From Paragonimus skrjabini miyazakii (lineage: Eukaryota; Platyhelminthes; Trematoda; Plagiorchiida; Troglotrematidae), in contig JTDE01003476.1 in the NCBI GenBank assembly GCA_014338405.1, forward strand, positions 3,821 through 67,820: a DNA stretch of 64,000 bases, read 5' to 3'. The translations under genes were made by a program, and so were the position numbers. Positions 24,001 to 37,680 of the stretch are shown piece after piece. Every line of letters starts with the position of its first letter. Positions within the stretch are counted from its first letter, which is position 1. Below the pieces are notes generated by a model. It was given only the letters and a program-made list of their open reading frames with translations, made no database searches and was not told the origin of the DNA.

Positions 24001-26139
24001 GTCAAATCTGGGGAGCTCAACCTGAGTTGAACGGTATGTTTCTTAGGCTTCTCAAAGAGATAATAGGTTTGGTGAGATCTAAACCACACTTGATGGACCA
24101 ACTGTGTGTGGATACCTCCGAAAAGACAAAATATTTTTACGGAGGAAGTCACTGATGGCATGTGGGTGCACTCTACTTATTGGTTTAAATCAGAAGACAA
24201 TCTCAAACAAAAATTCAAGTTCACCATCTTGTACTAATACACTTAAGGACTTCTGCAGTGATTTGTTGAGTCACAAATGTATGCGGCTGCCATACTCGGA
24301 TTAAAACAATGCAACTACATGCAAGTTATACCAAGCAAATAGGACCGTAATTTTGTTGATTCAGTCACGTTTGGGAACCTGTGGAGCACGCTAGCATAAC
24401 GGCCGAACAGAAATGACGAGCTGCATTTCGGCAGTCTGATTAAGCAGTAATCCGAAACATGAAATTGGTATAGATTTTGCTATCTGAAGCGTGGTCGGAC
24501 GATATGTCCAATGTGTAAAGCTCTTATTTTTGCCAACTAGCGGTACTTCACTGTTGTACAGCAACGCTTTCGCATCACTTTTACTTGTTCAAATTGCCAG
24601 AAGTGACCTTGTATCGTAATGCAAATTTGTGCACACCGATTTGATCTTCTCACTGTTTGCTCAATCACGTGATGATACTACAGTGATCTTATACTCACTA
24701 TTTAGCTTCGTCGTACTACGAACATCGTTACAGCTCCGATAGTCCACGGTTAGTCCGCAACATCCCTGCTTCTTGAATACTGGTAACTTGAAATATTGCA
24801 ATGATTATCCCTGTTGTAATTCCTCCTAGACGATACGCTGGTTTGTTTTCGATATAGTGGTGCGCTCGATACAAATCGGATTCTCGTCCCGGTACTAATT
24901 AACACGAAAATCTCGGTCCTGAAAATGCGCTGCGATTTGGTTCCTGAGACAAGCCAGAAGTCGCGTACAATGGAAACCGCTTTGTTCCGCCTCAACACGT
25001 GTACTACAAAAGTGACAATTACAAAGTATTTATAGGGCCCGTAATGACCAAACATTCCCAAAACATCAAAGAGAACGGTTACCGAAAAAATAGAGTTAAG
25101 GTCACTAATGAGCATAGCGGTATAAAAAGTCTCAACCTATTAGAACAGTTCCGCTAATTAGGACTGAGTTAATTTTTTTTTCCTTCTCACGACGGAGGCG
25201 GCTTGGAACGGTAACAGAGTGGGTACCCTAACAATCCCGAATGCCTGTAAGCACATTCTGTGATTGCCGTAACTTGCTCGAACTCCGTAATTGTTTTGTT
25301 GCATCCGTTCATTTTGTTACCACTGATAGCCTAATGAGGTACGTTTACATTTACTTAGACTATTTAGCAACTCGGTCTTCACTACCACAAAAGTTTCATA
25401 CCAAACGGAAGTACCAACTTTAACCGGCTTCTCCGTAGGGAACCCATCTTGCTTGTTTTGTCTCGGCCATTTCTGACATGATTATGACTAAAACATCCCA
25501 GATTAACACATAATGGAAGGTTCACAGAAATGATTTTTGATAGCTCTGGTTAATATTGTGCGAAGCTAATCTTCAACCTGTATGTTAAAATGTATGCGAC
25601 TGCGCAGTTGTATGTAGTTCGAACCCTCAAATGAACATTTAAGTATAGTTGTAAACGCAGTTTATCCAACCATTCTGTCTCTCACATTATCTCTCTGTTC
25701 ATTTACAATGGCACTGACGTTTACCTAAATAGAACAAATAGATCGAAAACTGCCTCAGTGAGTGATAGAACATGTCTCGAAGTGAATACAATAATCGACG
25801 ACTCAACAAACCTAAACCGATTAATCAGTTACTCGAAATCCTATATTATTATGTGCTAGACATATCACGGCATCAGGTCACCAAGTTGACCTACTTGGCT
25901 GGTTCAAAATATTCTTATGCAATCAGAAGTTACTGACAGTTAACGAAGCTATACTTATCGGAACTCACCAACCGGCGTTGGGTACAAAACGTTGGTTGAA
26001 ACATTCCATTGGGTTGTCATGGCGTTGATGACACAATATTTGGCGCCAATATGTGCGTGTTCACTTTCCGTTTGTCTCTAGTTGTCTCAAGTTCAACATC
26101 ACTCACAATTGATCGCAGCTGTCGCATCCCCATAGACTT
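21100..26139. other. Intergenic region, no recognised gene
   Basis: Only short open frames without family motifs occur (for example 24750-25115 on the - strand, 121 codons). A strong small hairpin at 21816-21838 is listed separately. Nothing else is supported. Confidence 0.5.
21816..21838. other. Perfect 9-bp hairpin
   Basis: AACCGGTTG and CAACCGGTT flank a 5-nt TTTAG loop. Each arm also contains the self-complementary AACCGGTT. No T-run follows, so it is not a pol III terminator; function unknown. Confidence 0.6.
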
Positions 26140-26336
26140 TCCAGTCGGCCCCTTTCGAAAAGAAGCACTAGACTCGAGTTTTGCTCTCATTAGAGCTCGT
26201 CAGTAGTGCATATCATCGTCACTGCTGGGACTTGAACCACGGACACGCTGTTCATGAGGCAACCGTGCTTACCACTGCGCCATTGACCTCACGTTAGGCC
26301 CGACCGAATTATCATATGTGAACGCTCAACCACTTT
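26140..26336 (-). repeat. tRNA-derived SINE, copy 1
   Basis: On the - strand a tRNA-like head reads TGGCGCAGTGGTAAGCACG (box A, 26282-26264) and GTGGTTCAAGTCC (box B, 26240-26228), followed by a family-specific body including the inverse of GCACTAGACTCGAGTTTTG. The same head-body order recurs at 60392-60592 (-) and 60803-61004 (+), so this is a dispersed pol III SINE rather than a tRNA gene. Confidence 0.65.
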
Positions 26337-28008
26337 CGCTTGTGAGTAATGATCAGTTGTCTGTCGTTCATAATCTTGAGGTTGCACGTTTGTATCTGGT
26401 TATGGTAAACGAGAGGTAAGCATGACACTAAGTCTTCTTTCTGTTGTGATTAATACTTACGGTTTTGATCGGAAGGGGGCTACAGCGACAGGGGCTTTCC
26501 TGCCTGGCCACTTCGTCGTTAGACACCACTCGACAAAACTACCCAGCAGAACCACAAGCGCTACACAGAAGCCAGTCTGCGCTTGCCTGTATCCTCAGAT
26601 CTCATACCGATGCAAACCAAACATATGTGCGGCATGTCATGCATAACTGAAGTTATGTGTGATCCCTCGGACTTCTTGCCGTCCACCAGAATTATCTACT
26701 CGGCAGTGGGTATAATCCGGTCCTCAAAACTTTACTCTCAGCAAATAATTGAGGGAAAAGCGCGAGGCCCTCGTGGGCACAACGCACTGTCACGCTGGAA
26801 CAGACTTCTGCTACCTGGAACTCCCGAGAGCTTTTACACATCATCCGAGCGACACATAGCAGGGAATGAAGTATGAGTTTGTCACTATGCACGGAGAAGA
26901 GCAAGCCCATCTATAACCTGCAAAAACACTTAGAACTACGAGCCGGGCGTGTTCAACAGAAGTTTAATTGTCTAACCGTGTAGTTAACTAACTATGCCTT
27001 ATGTACCTGATATGCATAGTTGTTTGTTGGTACCTTTCTGTCCTCAGAGAGAGAAGCCTCGTTTCAGATCAAGTTCAAGACAAACCCTATTCTCTTTCTA
27101 TTCCAGGATGAGCCCCAAGTTCAGTTAACTAACTCGTGCCGAAAAATCTGGGTTTGCGTTATCCTTCCGAACTTCCGAGGTTTAATTGATCCCATTCTCA
27201 TCCCTAAGATTAACTCAAGCGTACCTTCGAGTGATTATCCTGATCTCTGTTGCATCGAAGATTCACGTAATTGTTACACTTCTTGGACTAACCTCAACGC
27301 GTCAGAAACATCCGCGAGTAACAGGCTAGGTTTAACTCTGGTTTTGACTAAATTGGTCATGTCTTCGCACTCAGCATGAGGCCCAGACACTGTCTTTAGT
27401 TTAGAAGGCCGAAGATTGTTATGTTTTCGGACATCAGTAGACATTATGTAGATGGTAGAGGTGACCCTTCAACTATGTATCAACGAATTGTAGGTCCCAT
27501 AATTATATCAGTCTTCAAAGAAATCTGCCGTCAGAGTGAATATCTGTTGCAGTTTATCATCGGTCATTAGTACCCCACTTGGAATGTGACTTCTCAGCTC
27601 CCTTTTCAATAAAATTTTGTCAAAAACAACATCCTGGAATACTCTGTGACAGATTCTGAATAAGACGGTGTGAAAAAGCTCGAGACTTCATGACTGAAAA
27701 TGCGCAGACAATGTTCTCGATATCTGTATAAATTTACCAGACATACTAGAGGTTTCATCAGTTCGGTATCACCTTTGTATCTCCTAAGTGCAAGGTGTTG
27801 TTGCAAAACTCGCAGGACCCTGAGCTGGTCCTCACCCTTGATGACAATCCGTTAAAGATAGTTATAAAAGTTATACGCTTGGATAGTTGCAAAGAAGATA
27901 GTGAAATATGCGATAAAATCGTAAGTTGCATATATACCGCCCATTTGATTTTGCTTTCTCAGTAACGTCATTGAAACTTCAATGTCTCAGTGAAAGTTCA
28001 AGTGTATA
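26337..28008. other. Intergenic region, no recognised gene
   Basis: Overlapping open frames at 26422-26910 and 27020-27379 have no recognisable domain, signal peptide or membrane segment. Nothing assigned. Confidence 0.45.
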
Positions 28009-28019
28009 ATGCAACTGTA

Positions 28020-28145
28020 TGGGTGGTATAATTGTACGGCAGCGAAACCAGACTCATTAATTTGGAGAATGTTCTCAGATTGTCCAGTACCGGCCGTCAG
28101 TGTTTCGGAAGCATTAGCAGTATGTGATGAGGACATCAAGCCAAC
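28020..28145 (+). pseudogene. LINE fragment (LYGSET region)
   Basis: From the TTG near 28031 a frame reads LYGSETRLINLENVLRL then RQCFGSI before consecutive stops. It matches the conserved LYGSETW...RCLRSI segment near the end of trematode RTE-like LINE polyproteins. The long open frame (28009-28632) covering this spot is in a different frame and is not the protein. Confidence 0.55.
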
Positions 28146-28640
28146 GATGACGAAGTACTGTGAGCCAAGAACGCGGATGGCCCAAGGAATATTTATTCAG
28201 GAATGCAACAGGTGGGTTTTGCGTTTCAGCAAGATAAACAAAAACACTCGTCTGCATACCGTACTTGACCCAGACGGCCACGGTTGCCACAGACATCAAT
28301 GTGCAGATCATTTACGTTCCCTTACGTTTCAAGAACCATTTCATGTGATGCTGCACTCCGATGTTCCTTCTTGTATTTTTCCTGCGATTACTTCAGTATC
28401 AAAATCTATACTCTGGTGCCCACTACTGAATGGCAGTGGTGTAAGTAGTATATCACGATCGCTCTTCCTCACTGAAAACGTTTGCCGACATGTTTTCAAG
28501 GGAAAGGGATTTCTTCTACCATTCAACACAATAAAATGTTATCACAGACTTTGTTGGATTGGTCGCATTTTACGAGTATTTATTCACACCGTGTCACTTC
28601 ATACCTTGTTAGCTAGTGGTGAGTTAGACTAATCTTTACA

Positions 28641-28642
<2 letters not shown>

Positions 28643-28687
<45 letters not shown>
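28643..28687. repeat. (TA)n tract
   Basis: 45 bp of uninterrupted TA, the longest microsatellite in the window. Confidence 0.95.
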
Positions 28688-28689
<2 letters not shown>

Positions 28690-30752
28690 AACTAATGTTA
28701 CGTGGTTCAAGGGCCAAATTAGTCCAAATTCAGTGTTGCTAGTCCAGTTATTCAGGTGATATAACATCATACGTCATCTGACATGTACAGGTCAACGGCA
28801 CATATTCATTGGGTGTCTGCATGCTGATACATAAAATTCACTCGTAAAGCTGAGAGCAAAAAGTGTCAGCTTTGAACCCAAATTAATTTGACCTAATTCT
28901 GCCTAACACAATTTGAACTAGCGTCCATTGGCTAACAATCGCTGGGTAACTGGTTTCGAGCAGGGGAAATGTTAATTGGCTAAGATGATATGTTGATAGT
29001 TTTGTGTCCTCATGAGCCAATTCAGCAACTGATGTAACAGTGATGATTTATTATTGCCAGGCAAGCTGGGTATTGTCAGTTTACGCAATTCTGAGAAAAG
29101 TTAGCCAAGACATTACCTTCGAAAATACAACATTCGGCGTCGATGCCGTGTCCATATGAACTAAAAACATAGTACTGGGTATAGTGAACTTTAACCAATC
29201 GTATTTTTATTGGCAACAGCCCTTCTGAACGAAAGCTGTCGTAACGGTTTTCAGGATCCAGATAAATGCAGTACCTGACCTACTTTATTGATAACGTTTC
29301 TGGTCAATGCCGACGAGTCATAAGTACATCTGGTTTTTTTCTTGCTTAGCTCATTATGGACTTCTACTAATTGTGACCAAGTCTATTTGATGCCCCGTTT
29401 AATCACTTTTCCAGGTACAGATGACATAGATTTTCTAAAATGTTATGGATTCAATAAGTGAGTAAGCTGTCCAACAACTCCTTATGTTGGTTTATGCTTT
29501 ACAATGGGTATTATTGTGTGGCATATAACAACTGTTGTGTATGCTTCATTCCTGGTAGGTAAACCATGATTAGTCTACCCAAGTGCAAAAACCAAAGTGC
29601 AATGGCACCCACCGTTTCACATCGGATATCTTCGATATGAATAAACCTGCAGACTTTGTCGCTAAGAACAGTTTGTACTATCACAATCCAGTTTTCACAT
29701 TTTGTTTCATTGAAGACTGCACTTATGATAGTTCGTCTGGGAGTCATTTACTGTCTCATACCTGAGCCCTCTTTCTTTCTGTCTTCTAATGCCGTTCATA
29801 ATAAATGAAGCGAATGCCCGTCGAATATTAGGGGCAGCGGGAAACAGAGATGACAGTTTAGTGTTGAACAGTTCAACAGACCATGAACAACTAGCACTCG
29901 AACTACTTGAGTGAACTGAATTATCTTGCAGTTCATTTCATTTAGTCCAAACATTTTTCTTCTGTGCAAAAGTTCTGATATCTTATGCTGAACAGTTTGT
30001 TTTTATATTCACATTTTCATCATATAATTCGTGATAATTTCAACCTGACTGTAGGAAACAGTATTAACTTCCGTTGTACACTTTTGGGAAGTTTTCATTG
30101 TAAACCTTCTTGAACATAAGTAAACATACAAATTATTGGATTGCTGACCAGATATTATATTTTCTTTCAAATCGCCAAGGCACAACTCTCACAACTTTTT
30201 CCTCAACTGTATGGGAAACACAGTCTGCGGTTGTAGAATTCTGATTCGCAGAGTAAGATGTTTAGCAATCAACTTTATCTGGGACACACCTACTGATCTT
30301 GACCAACGACTATTTACAGACTTTGTAGAACTATAGTAATCCACCCTAGAACATTATTCCAGTAAAGGTAGTGCTTCAACAACGAAATCAATAACTTTTG
30401 CTGCAGTTGAACTTCTTCCTAAACTTGGCCACATTTTTCACATGAACATAAAAACCTCCATCCATTCTACTACTGTTTTTGTGAGGACACCAACATTGTA
30501 ACAGATCACTTTTCCTATCTATCTCTGAGAGAACGTGCTTCTGTCCCAGCTGCACAATTACGTCACTTTTTTAGTCAGCGTTGTTAATAGGCAACTGGCT
30601 GTTATCTGGCAAAATGCCATTATCGCACCTGTGACAAAATCAACTCGTAGTGTTACAGACCTTCTTCTTGTTAGTCTTTAACGTTAAAAGTTTCTAAACG
30701 AAATTACTTACTAGACTCCCACCCTGTGAACAACATAACGATAGTAAGCAAA
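28690..30752. other. Intergenic region, no recognised gene
   Basis: AT-rich single-copy-looking sequence. No exon, RNA or repeat recognised. Confidence 0.45.
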
Positions 30753-31283
30753 CTATACCTTTTTCCATACTGGTTTCTCTTTTAGGCATAAGAATGTATC
30801 TTTCGTGCAAAAGCCTTTCGTTTTAGTGCAGTAGAATTTCTCCATTGTATTTTCAGGCTGTGGAACTGGCTTATGATTGGTCTAGTGCACTCAGATTTTA
30901 CGGCCTTTCTGATTGCGACTGCACGCGTTGGCTGCTGCGCTAGAACAATGTCTGAGGGAACACTTGAGTTGTGAAGGCCGTCATGTGGTCCAATCATTAG
31001 CTTTTGCTCTCTGCCCCCTCTGGGCTGGACTCTATACCTCGATTGAACCACATGTCGGTCTTCACAACTCAAGTGTTCCCTTGGAAATTGTCCTAGTGCA
31101 GCAGTCAATGCGTGCAGTCGCAATCAAAAAGGCCGCAAACTATGAGTCCATTAGACCAATCATAAGCCACTTCCACAGCCTGAAAATACAATGGAGAAAT
31201 TCTACTGCACTAAAAAGAAAGGCTTTTGCACGAAAGATAAATTCTTATGCCTAAAAGAGAAACCAGTATGGAAAAAGGTATAG
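30753..31283. repeat. 531-bp palindrome (foldback-type element)
   Basis: The left arm starts CTATACCTTTTTCC at 30753 and the right arm ends with its complement at 31283; the symmetry axis is at 31018. Arms are about 240 bp with a modest number of mismatches, and a central ~50 bp (about 30995-31045) is asymmetric. Mirror-image 113-codon frames on the two strands (31123-30782 and 30913-31254) are a by-product of the symmetry. No transposase or clear target duplication was found. It resembles a foldback or MITE-like element; family unknown. Confidence 0.8.
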
Positions 31284-33199
31284 CTCTAACCTATCACAGA
31301 CGGCGATCAGCTGCTGTTGAATGCCTATCTATTTCAAACAATCAGGATGCTGGATGGATGTAATGTCGTGGAACACCACAACAGCAAACTGGTCAATCCA
31401 AACTCGAGAATACCTGTTACTTAATACCAATTGTACATAGTTTTGTTCCCCTATAAAAAGATGCTGTTTTTCCAATAAATTGAGATTGCTTAGTGCCGTT
31501 CATATTCCTATTCTGATATTCTCTCGAATGGGTAGCGCAGTATGCGACATACACCGGTCCACATTATTTCTTTTCGTTCATAAACGGGATTGTTCGAATG
31601 TGTTTTGAACCACCTTAGCGCAAACATCATTCCAGATGAGAACTGGTTACTTTCACGTCTTCAACCTTGTGAACTAGGCACAACAACCCCTAGTTGGTTG
31701 TTATTCGCAAGTGAATCATGTACAATTTGCACACTGTGAAAGTAAAACGGGTACATCTATATCAAAATTGGCTTGCAGGTAGCAAGGTGCTGTATCTTCT
31801 CCAGTTTTCCTTATATCTTGGTTCTCTTGCCTAACCTATGTATTGAACGCGATTTTAATAAAATATGCTAAATAGCTTACTTTCGGAAACATTAAATCAT
31901 CGGAAATCAGATTTCAACACGTACGCTGCCCTGCGTGGTTTTCCCCATTAATATTCATCTCGAAGTTTATTAAATAATCCCGACAAAACTACTCACTTGT
32001 TCTGAAACCATTTCACAAACTATTCACGTAAATGCCATCCAGGGCTATTCATTGTGTTTTTTTTGAGACTTTCACATAATTCTAAGTTTTAGTTTAAAGT
32101 TGGCTGCACAACCACTCTCTTTTCATTGAAAGGCCGAACGTCAAATATTTCGAGCAAGTGAATCAGACTCCCAGTCAACGTTTCAGACATTAGTTGTCAA
32201 GTTTTTCTACTCCTAGAGTCTTCTGCATTAATTGTACTGTCCGTCCACTTTACAAGCAGTTCTAATTATGAGCGATCAAAAATTCCTATATCTGTACTTT
32301 TAGCCACATGCTTACCATCCATGCATTTATCGCTTGTTGTATCAAACCCATCTGCTAGTTCTCTGTTTACTTCCCTTTATTGCTTTATGGTGACGTACAC
32401 AAGACTTCTTGAATTGGCCTGCTTGCATAGTGTATGCTTCTGGTATCACGCTAGTTGCATTGGAATGTCGTTTCTCTCAGTGGCTCGTATGCAGCCGAAA
32501 CCCAGACCTTTCGTAATCGGGTTTTTTCGAAAAGATTCAAGGGTTTTAGACTCTTGCAAACAGTGGACTCAATTGAATCCATCTGAGAGTTTATTCAAGT
32601 GACTATCATTTTTACCACCAAGTCTGAAAATTTCTGCCATTAATCTCTCCATCTGGCTCCGTGGAACGGTTTCAGCCGAAAAATTATGGTACAAAATTAT
32701 CCAAAATAAAGCTTCCCAATCAGTATTAGTTGGAGAAATCCATATCACTGGGGTTTGGGACACAATCCAGTCATTGATATTGAACTACTTTAAACAACGT
32801 CGGCCATAGTTTCAATTGTATTCACTAAGAATTTGCTGAATTTTGCTAAATTGTTCATAGTAATTATATGGCAAATTCTTGAAACTCTAAACGTTCATAT
32901 TATTTTGTTTATATTCAATTGTTACTTGATCGACTGGTCTCTCGCCATAATGCTTAAAAAATTTCGCACTAGAGAGAGAGGTCTTTGTTGTATTTTTCGC
33001 GGTGTCAATTTTGGTGGATTGTTCATGAATGTGTAGAAGAACTGAATGGATGTAAATAAATAGGCACTTGGAAAGAGCTAATGACACGTGGTCATGTTAG
33101 TAGCCGATACTGGAGCGCAGTGAAAGTGCAGTCGGACAGCTAACCACCTGTGACGTTCAACGGAAGTGGGTTAGCAGGTTGGTCAGGAAATGCACAACT
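31284..33199. other. Intergenic region, no recognised gene
   Basis: A 93-codon frame at 32321-32602 has no recognisable family. Nothing else supported before the assembly gap. Confidence 0.45.
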
Positions 33200-33299
33200 N
33201 NNNNNNNNNNNNNNNNNNNNNNNNNNNNNNNNNNNNNNNNNNNNNNNNNNNNNNNNNNNNNNNNNNNNNNNNNNNNNNNNNNNNNNNNNNNNNNNNNNN
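33200..33299. other. Assembly gap (100 N)
   Basis: Exactly 100 N, a conventional placeholder for a scaffold gap of unknown size. Distances across the gap, including the A-to-B spacing, are therefore nominal. Confidence 0.98.
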
Positions 33300-35439
33300 T
33301 AGATTTTTACATAACTAAGCACACTCAACAGTGAGTATATAACAATAAACTCAACTATTGATCGTGATCAGATCCAGGCTGCTTGGTTTATCTATTTTAC
33401 AGTCCGGTTTAGGAGACTTACTCCTTGAATGTTCAGACTCGTTTGGTGGGACGATTTCTGCTTATGAGCGCTTTGAAATGTGGAAGATTTTATATGTGGA
33501 TATCAGGCATTTTTAAGGATACATACAACAGTAACTGATATAATGTCACAAGCTTTTGTAAATAACAGAAGTTCCTGTGTTTCATAACTATTCAGAACAC
33601 TTTCAATACCGGCTCTATTCTTCTGATTTTACAACCTACGGGCTTTGTATACAAGTGTGAAGACTGAACGTATCTGGGACAACCTGAAAGTCAAAAGTTT
33701 TGCTACTTCTTTTCTCGCAACTTGATATATTTATGCTTTTTAAGTCAGGGTCACACAGTTTCTAGGTCAACTCAATTCGCTTAGTTTTACAGTCCGTAGT
33801 GTTCGTTGACACTGGGGTCGATAAGTCTGGTGCCGTCAATTTTATTCAATGCCAACTTTTTTATGAGAAACTTCCCATCTGACTTGGTCTGGTTAAGGTT
33901 CGTATTCTTCTGGTAATAAACTATTGACAGCAAATTCTTTGTACCTATTCAAAGTTTGAAACTTCTCAGACGTGACGGATTTAGATTAACTCAAAGTCGA
34001 ATCCCAGTGTACAAACTACTTACCAATAATTGAAAAGTTGGCTTATTGAACGGATGTCAGCCAGCGTATTTGTTAATGTTCAAAACATGGACTTTAAACA
34101 ATTTTAGTAATTGTGACAATCGTATGCTCTCTTATGAATCAAAGTATGACTTGATATATTTATTTGTCTACACATAACGGTTCAAAGTATTCAGTGTCAT
34201 TGTATGTTGTTTAGTCACCCTTCAAGTATACTATCCACCAAAAGTGACCTTTGATATGTATACTGTATTATGAATGTAATTTGCGAAAACTTGTTTTTAT
34301 GTAAAAAAAAACTCAAGTCGACTAAGTTGACAAATATGAACGAAACTCAGCTATGAGGTTCTGCCTGTAGGCAGTGGAAGACTGAGTTGTCAGAATACAG
34401 TTATCATTATTTGTGTGCAACTCACTACTTAGCTGCTGAGGAACCTGATGTTCATTCATGAACTGCTTTATATAATCCATGCAGTTATTAGAATTATTCA
34501 CTAAATTCTTGAGTTACATGTTGATTACAGATATAAGTTACGTATCCCACAAATTCTGTGAAAGGTTATTCGTAATTACATGAGTTATGTGACTTATTTA
34601 CATGTTCGAAACTACTTTTACGATAAATGTCTGTTAGATGTCCAACCCGCGTTCCTTCCTGGTCAAGTTAAACGTCTTTAGGACCCAACGGGTTGGAACG
34701 ATTTGGATGACACATAGAAAGATAACTTTCATGTTACCAGACGAAGCTCACATTTATGTGACCACTGTTTACGACATAGTGTTTGACTTATTGTTAGTGG
34801 GTGCGCGATAGATCGACGCTGTTGAAAAGCCGTTATGAGGAAAAGGTCGTTATAATAGAGGAAATATTCAGCTCCGAATCGTATTCCTTATACGTAGCTA
34901 TCATAGTTCTTATCCTAGTGGATGAATGTTTCACTACGAAGGTAAAAATGGCCATCTCATCACGTATCCTCATTTGGCATAAATGAATGTACCGAATAAA
35001 CTGGGACTCAGCGAGTTTTGAATCGCTAATTGTTTCGACTGATACTCAAGTTTAAAGTTAAGAATTTTTTCTGGTTTGTTTATGTTCCGTTCAGCTCATT
35101 CGTTACGGTTAGTTGTGCAAAGTACGAAACGATGTCGGAATCAAACAGGCAGTTGAACTTTGAAAAACTTGAACTAATGTTGAGCAGTTTGACAAATCTG
35201 GTAACTCAGAGAAGACCAAACAGCGAAAAGTCAAAGCTTTGACATGATTTGAATCGGTGACAGAAAAAGTATTCTCAAAACGCGATAAGCGTTTTATCAG
35301 CTGAGTTTGGAACCCACACAGTTGGTTCATGAATGTCTCATTTAGACTCGGCTATCACCCTAATTAACTGTGATGAATTTCGTATGTCGCAATAAGTCGA
35401 CTGGGCAGCCGAATTCATAAGTGAACGTGATGAGCTCCC
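33300..35439. other. Intergenic region, no recognised gene
   Basis: AT-rich sequence. An 8-bp inverted repeat (CCAACCCG ... CGGGTTGG) occurs near 34641-34697. No gene recognised. Confidence 0.45.
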
Positions 35440-35530
35440 GATGAGGCTTCGTAGCACGGTTGACAAAGCATTTGTCGCTTCTGATCATGATGTATCTGTC
35501 TTTGGTTTGAGTCCAACCAACGGCCAAATT
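35440..35530 (+). repeat. tRNA-derived SINE head
   Basis: The + strand reads GTAGCACGGTTGACAAAGCA (box A-like) and, about 35 nt on, GGTTTGAGTCCAACC (box B, 35504-35518) with CTGATCATGA between them where an anticodon arm would lie. The D and anticodon arms are too degenerate for a working tRNA. A body of roughly 50 bp may follow. Confidence 0.5.
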
Positions 35531-37039
35531 GTGCACAATTGGCTGTTATCTTAATAGAAGGTTGTATGTCTAATACGCAGAGTAGATGCGTACCTGCCGT
35601 CCGTTCTTTCTGCTTAACTTTGTGCGATCCAGCAGAGTTGAGCAATGTTTGCAAAGAGTTACGAATAACTGAGCCGAGATGATATGGCATGGACTAACTA
35701 GTATTATTGTACAGAACAACCATCGGGTGAACTTTACTCATTCAACTTCGGTTAGCGCACTGGCTTTCTTAACACATTATACCCCGATGAGTAGGTGTTA
35801 TGCCGAACAACATATAAAGGGCACTAAGAAATGGACGTTCGTGGCATGGCATCAAACCACTGGATCAAAATTTCACCCTGACTGGCAAGAAATCGTAAAG
35901 ATCAGTTTTGTTGTACCACCTTTTCCTATTGGTTGAAAGGTATAGAAATAATAATGAATTCCAGATTACTATCTCGGAATGAATTAAGCCTTTCACATAA
36001 GCATATAAGACCGTAAGCTGTTAGCTAGCGACCAATTGCTTTTGAGTAAACTGGTTTTCATACAATCTACGACAAGAGTCACTCAGGATGACACAAGCAA
36101 GAAACGAAGAAGCACAAGTCAAAATTGACGTTGTCGTTCATTGCTTCGACAAATTTAGCAACCTGAATGGCTAAATAGACAAGTGTGCTGAAGTCGACTT
36201 GAAACTTATCATCTTTGAGGTCACGGATTGTAAGGACATTTGAACGATGAGTTACTTCTATCCAGCTGTTTCAGACGACAATAAGACACACATTATGAGA
36301 TGCAGGCATTTTGTTCATTCTCATCAGTCCAGTGTATAAGACATCTAAATATATATTGGTTTAACATATGGACATTGTCAAACGAAGCAGTTGTGATGTC
36401 GGCATACGAAATTATAACGTTAATCATGGTGCTTCATGTTTTCCCGTAACTACTTCTGTCATGTTTATGTGTATGAAAAGCGTATTTCGCTTGACTTAAT
36501 GGTTATATCAGGCCTTCTTCTGCACAAACTGATCTAGTCGCAGATTTACGATTATTAAATTTCATTTGTTTCGATTTATGTGCACTAGACTTAGTCCATG
36601 GTTTGTACGTCTTTTGTTAAAAACCACATAAAACAGCAGTAGGGATCAGTACGTTTAGTACTGCATGAGTTATAACAAATCGACCGCTATAAAGAGTTGC
36701 TTTCTGGTTCTGCAGTTTCCAGTGTAATGAAGTTTTCTGTAAATAGAGCTCTTATTCCCTTTGCACGACTTCGAATTCAGAAGACCAGAATGGTACAGTG
36801 CATTACTCAATGTCAGTTACGGTTTGTCGCATTTTATCAAGTGAAAATCATGCCATATTTTGTACTACTATTTACATATATTTTACTAAGTATACCATAT
36901 TTTAACTTAATATTAATTTGTCATCTGAGAAAATTTGCCTCAGCTCTTGCATTCTCGTAGATCTTTTAACCGGCTCCTTTGAAAAAAGCGTTATATCCAC
37001 GTATTGCTTTTGTTGTGTGTCGTAGGTGTTGCAAACTGT

Positions 37040-37110
37040 TGCCATGATAGGTATTTGAACTCCGACCTTTCTACCATGAGTTAAACAAGTTCATCAAATC
37101 ACCAGTGTAT
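37040..37110 (-). repeat. Possible tRNA-derived SINE head
   Basis: On the - strand a box B-like GGAGTTCAAATACC sits downstream of GGTGATTTGATGAACTTG and CATGGTAGAAAGG. The layout is tRNA-like but box A is poor, so this is tentative. Confidence 0.3.
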
Positions 37111-37464
37111 TCACTTTAGAAACGGTTGAATTATCGCGTGAAAACCCCTAACCAACTTTGCTTGTGTGTAGTTCCGAGATTGCTCATTCACCTCGTTTGT
37201 AGACACCATAACTGTTCTGTTAGATCCAATCGATGACACCACGAATAAGACCTCCCAGAGTGGAAATCACAGTCGTTAAAATTTTTGGGTGATATACTGT
37301 TTGCTGGTAGGTAGTGTTATCCAAAAGTTTCGTGTTACGCGCCAGTAAGTATATGGTAAGGCATTCAAATGGGCAAACCATGCATACAAAACCGTAGACA
37401 CACGGAATTCCACGCCATCTGGATTACTTTCGTAATCTCAAGGGGAAAAATCAACTTGGTTTAG

Positions 37465-37680
37465 TCAAGTGGTACTTTTGTGTGCAAATCGAGACTGTTC
37501 TAGATATTGTGGTAAGCGTCCATCAACCGTCCCGTAAATTCGACTGAATGCTTTTACACGCTTGACTTGATGCCCAAACGCCAACAAGTGACCGGCAATC
37601 GATGTCGTTGGTTGTTTTAGTTGGGTTGACTGCATGATATCAGTCACCAGTGGCCGATTATTGGCATGTTTAATTCACTG
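37465..37680 (-). pseudogene. Penelope-like element fragment (GIY-YIG C-terminal part)
   Basis: The - strand frame contains TTSIAGHLLAFGHQV, KAFSRIYG and RFAHKST before a stop. In Penelope-like elements the GIY-YIG endonuclease is followed by a comparable S-I-x-x-H-L-x-x-x-G-H-x-V ... AF-x-x-IY ... C-x-QK-S pattern. The GIY-YIG core is not visible upstream, so this is a short truncated relic. Confidence 0.45.

Noticed and set aside
28009..28632. A 207-codon open frame on the + strand
   Set aside because: The recognisable LINE motif (LYGSET) is in a different frame at the same place; the long frame is accidental and has no domain pattern.
30782..31254. Two overlapping 113-codon ORFs on opposite strands with similar proteins
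   Set aside because: They are mirror images created by the palindrome at 30753-31283; no family motif, and one strand's sequence simply repeats the other's.
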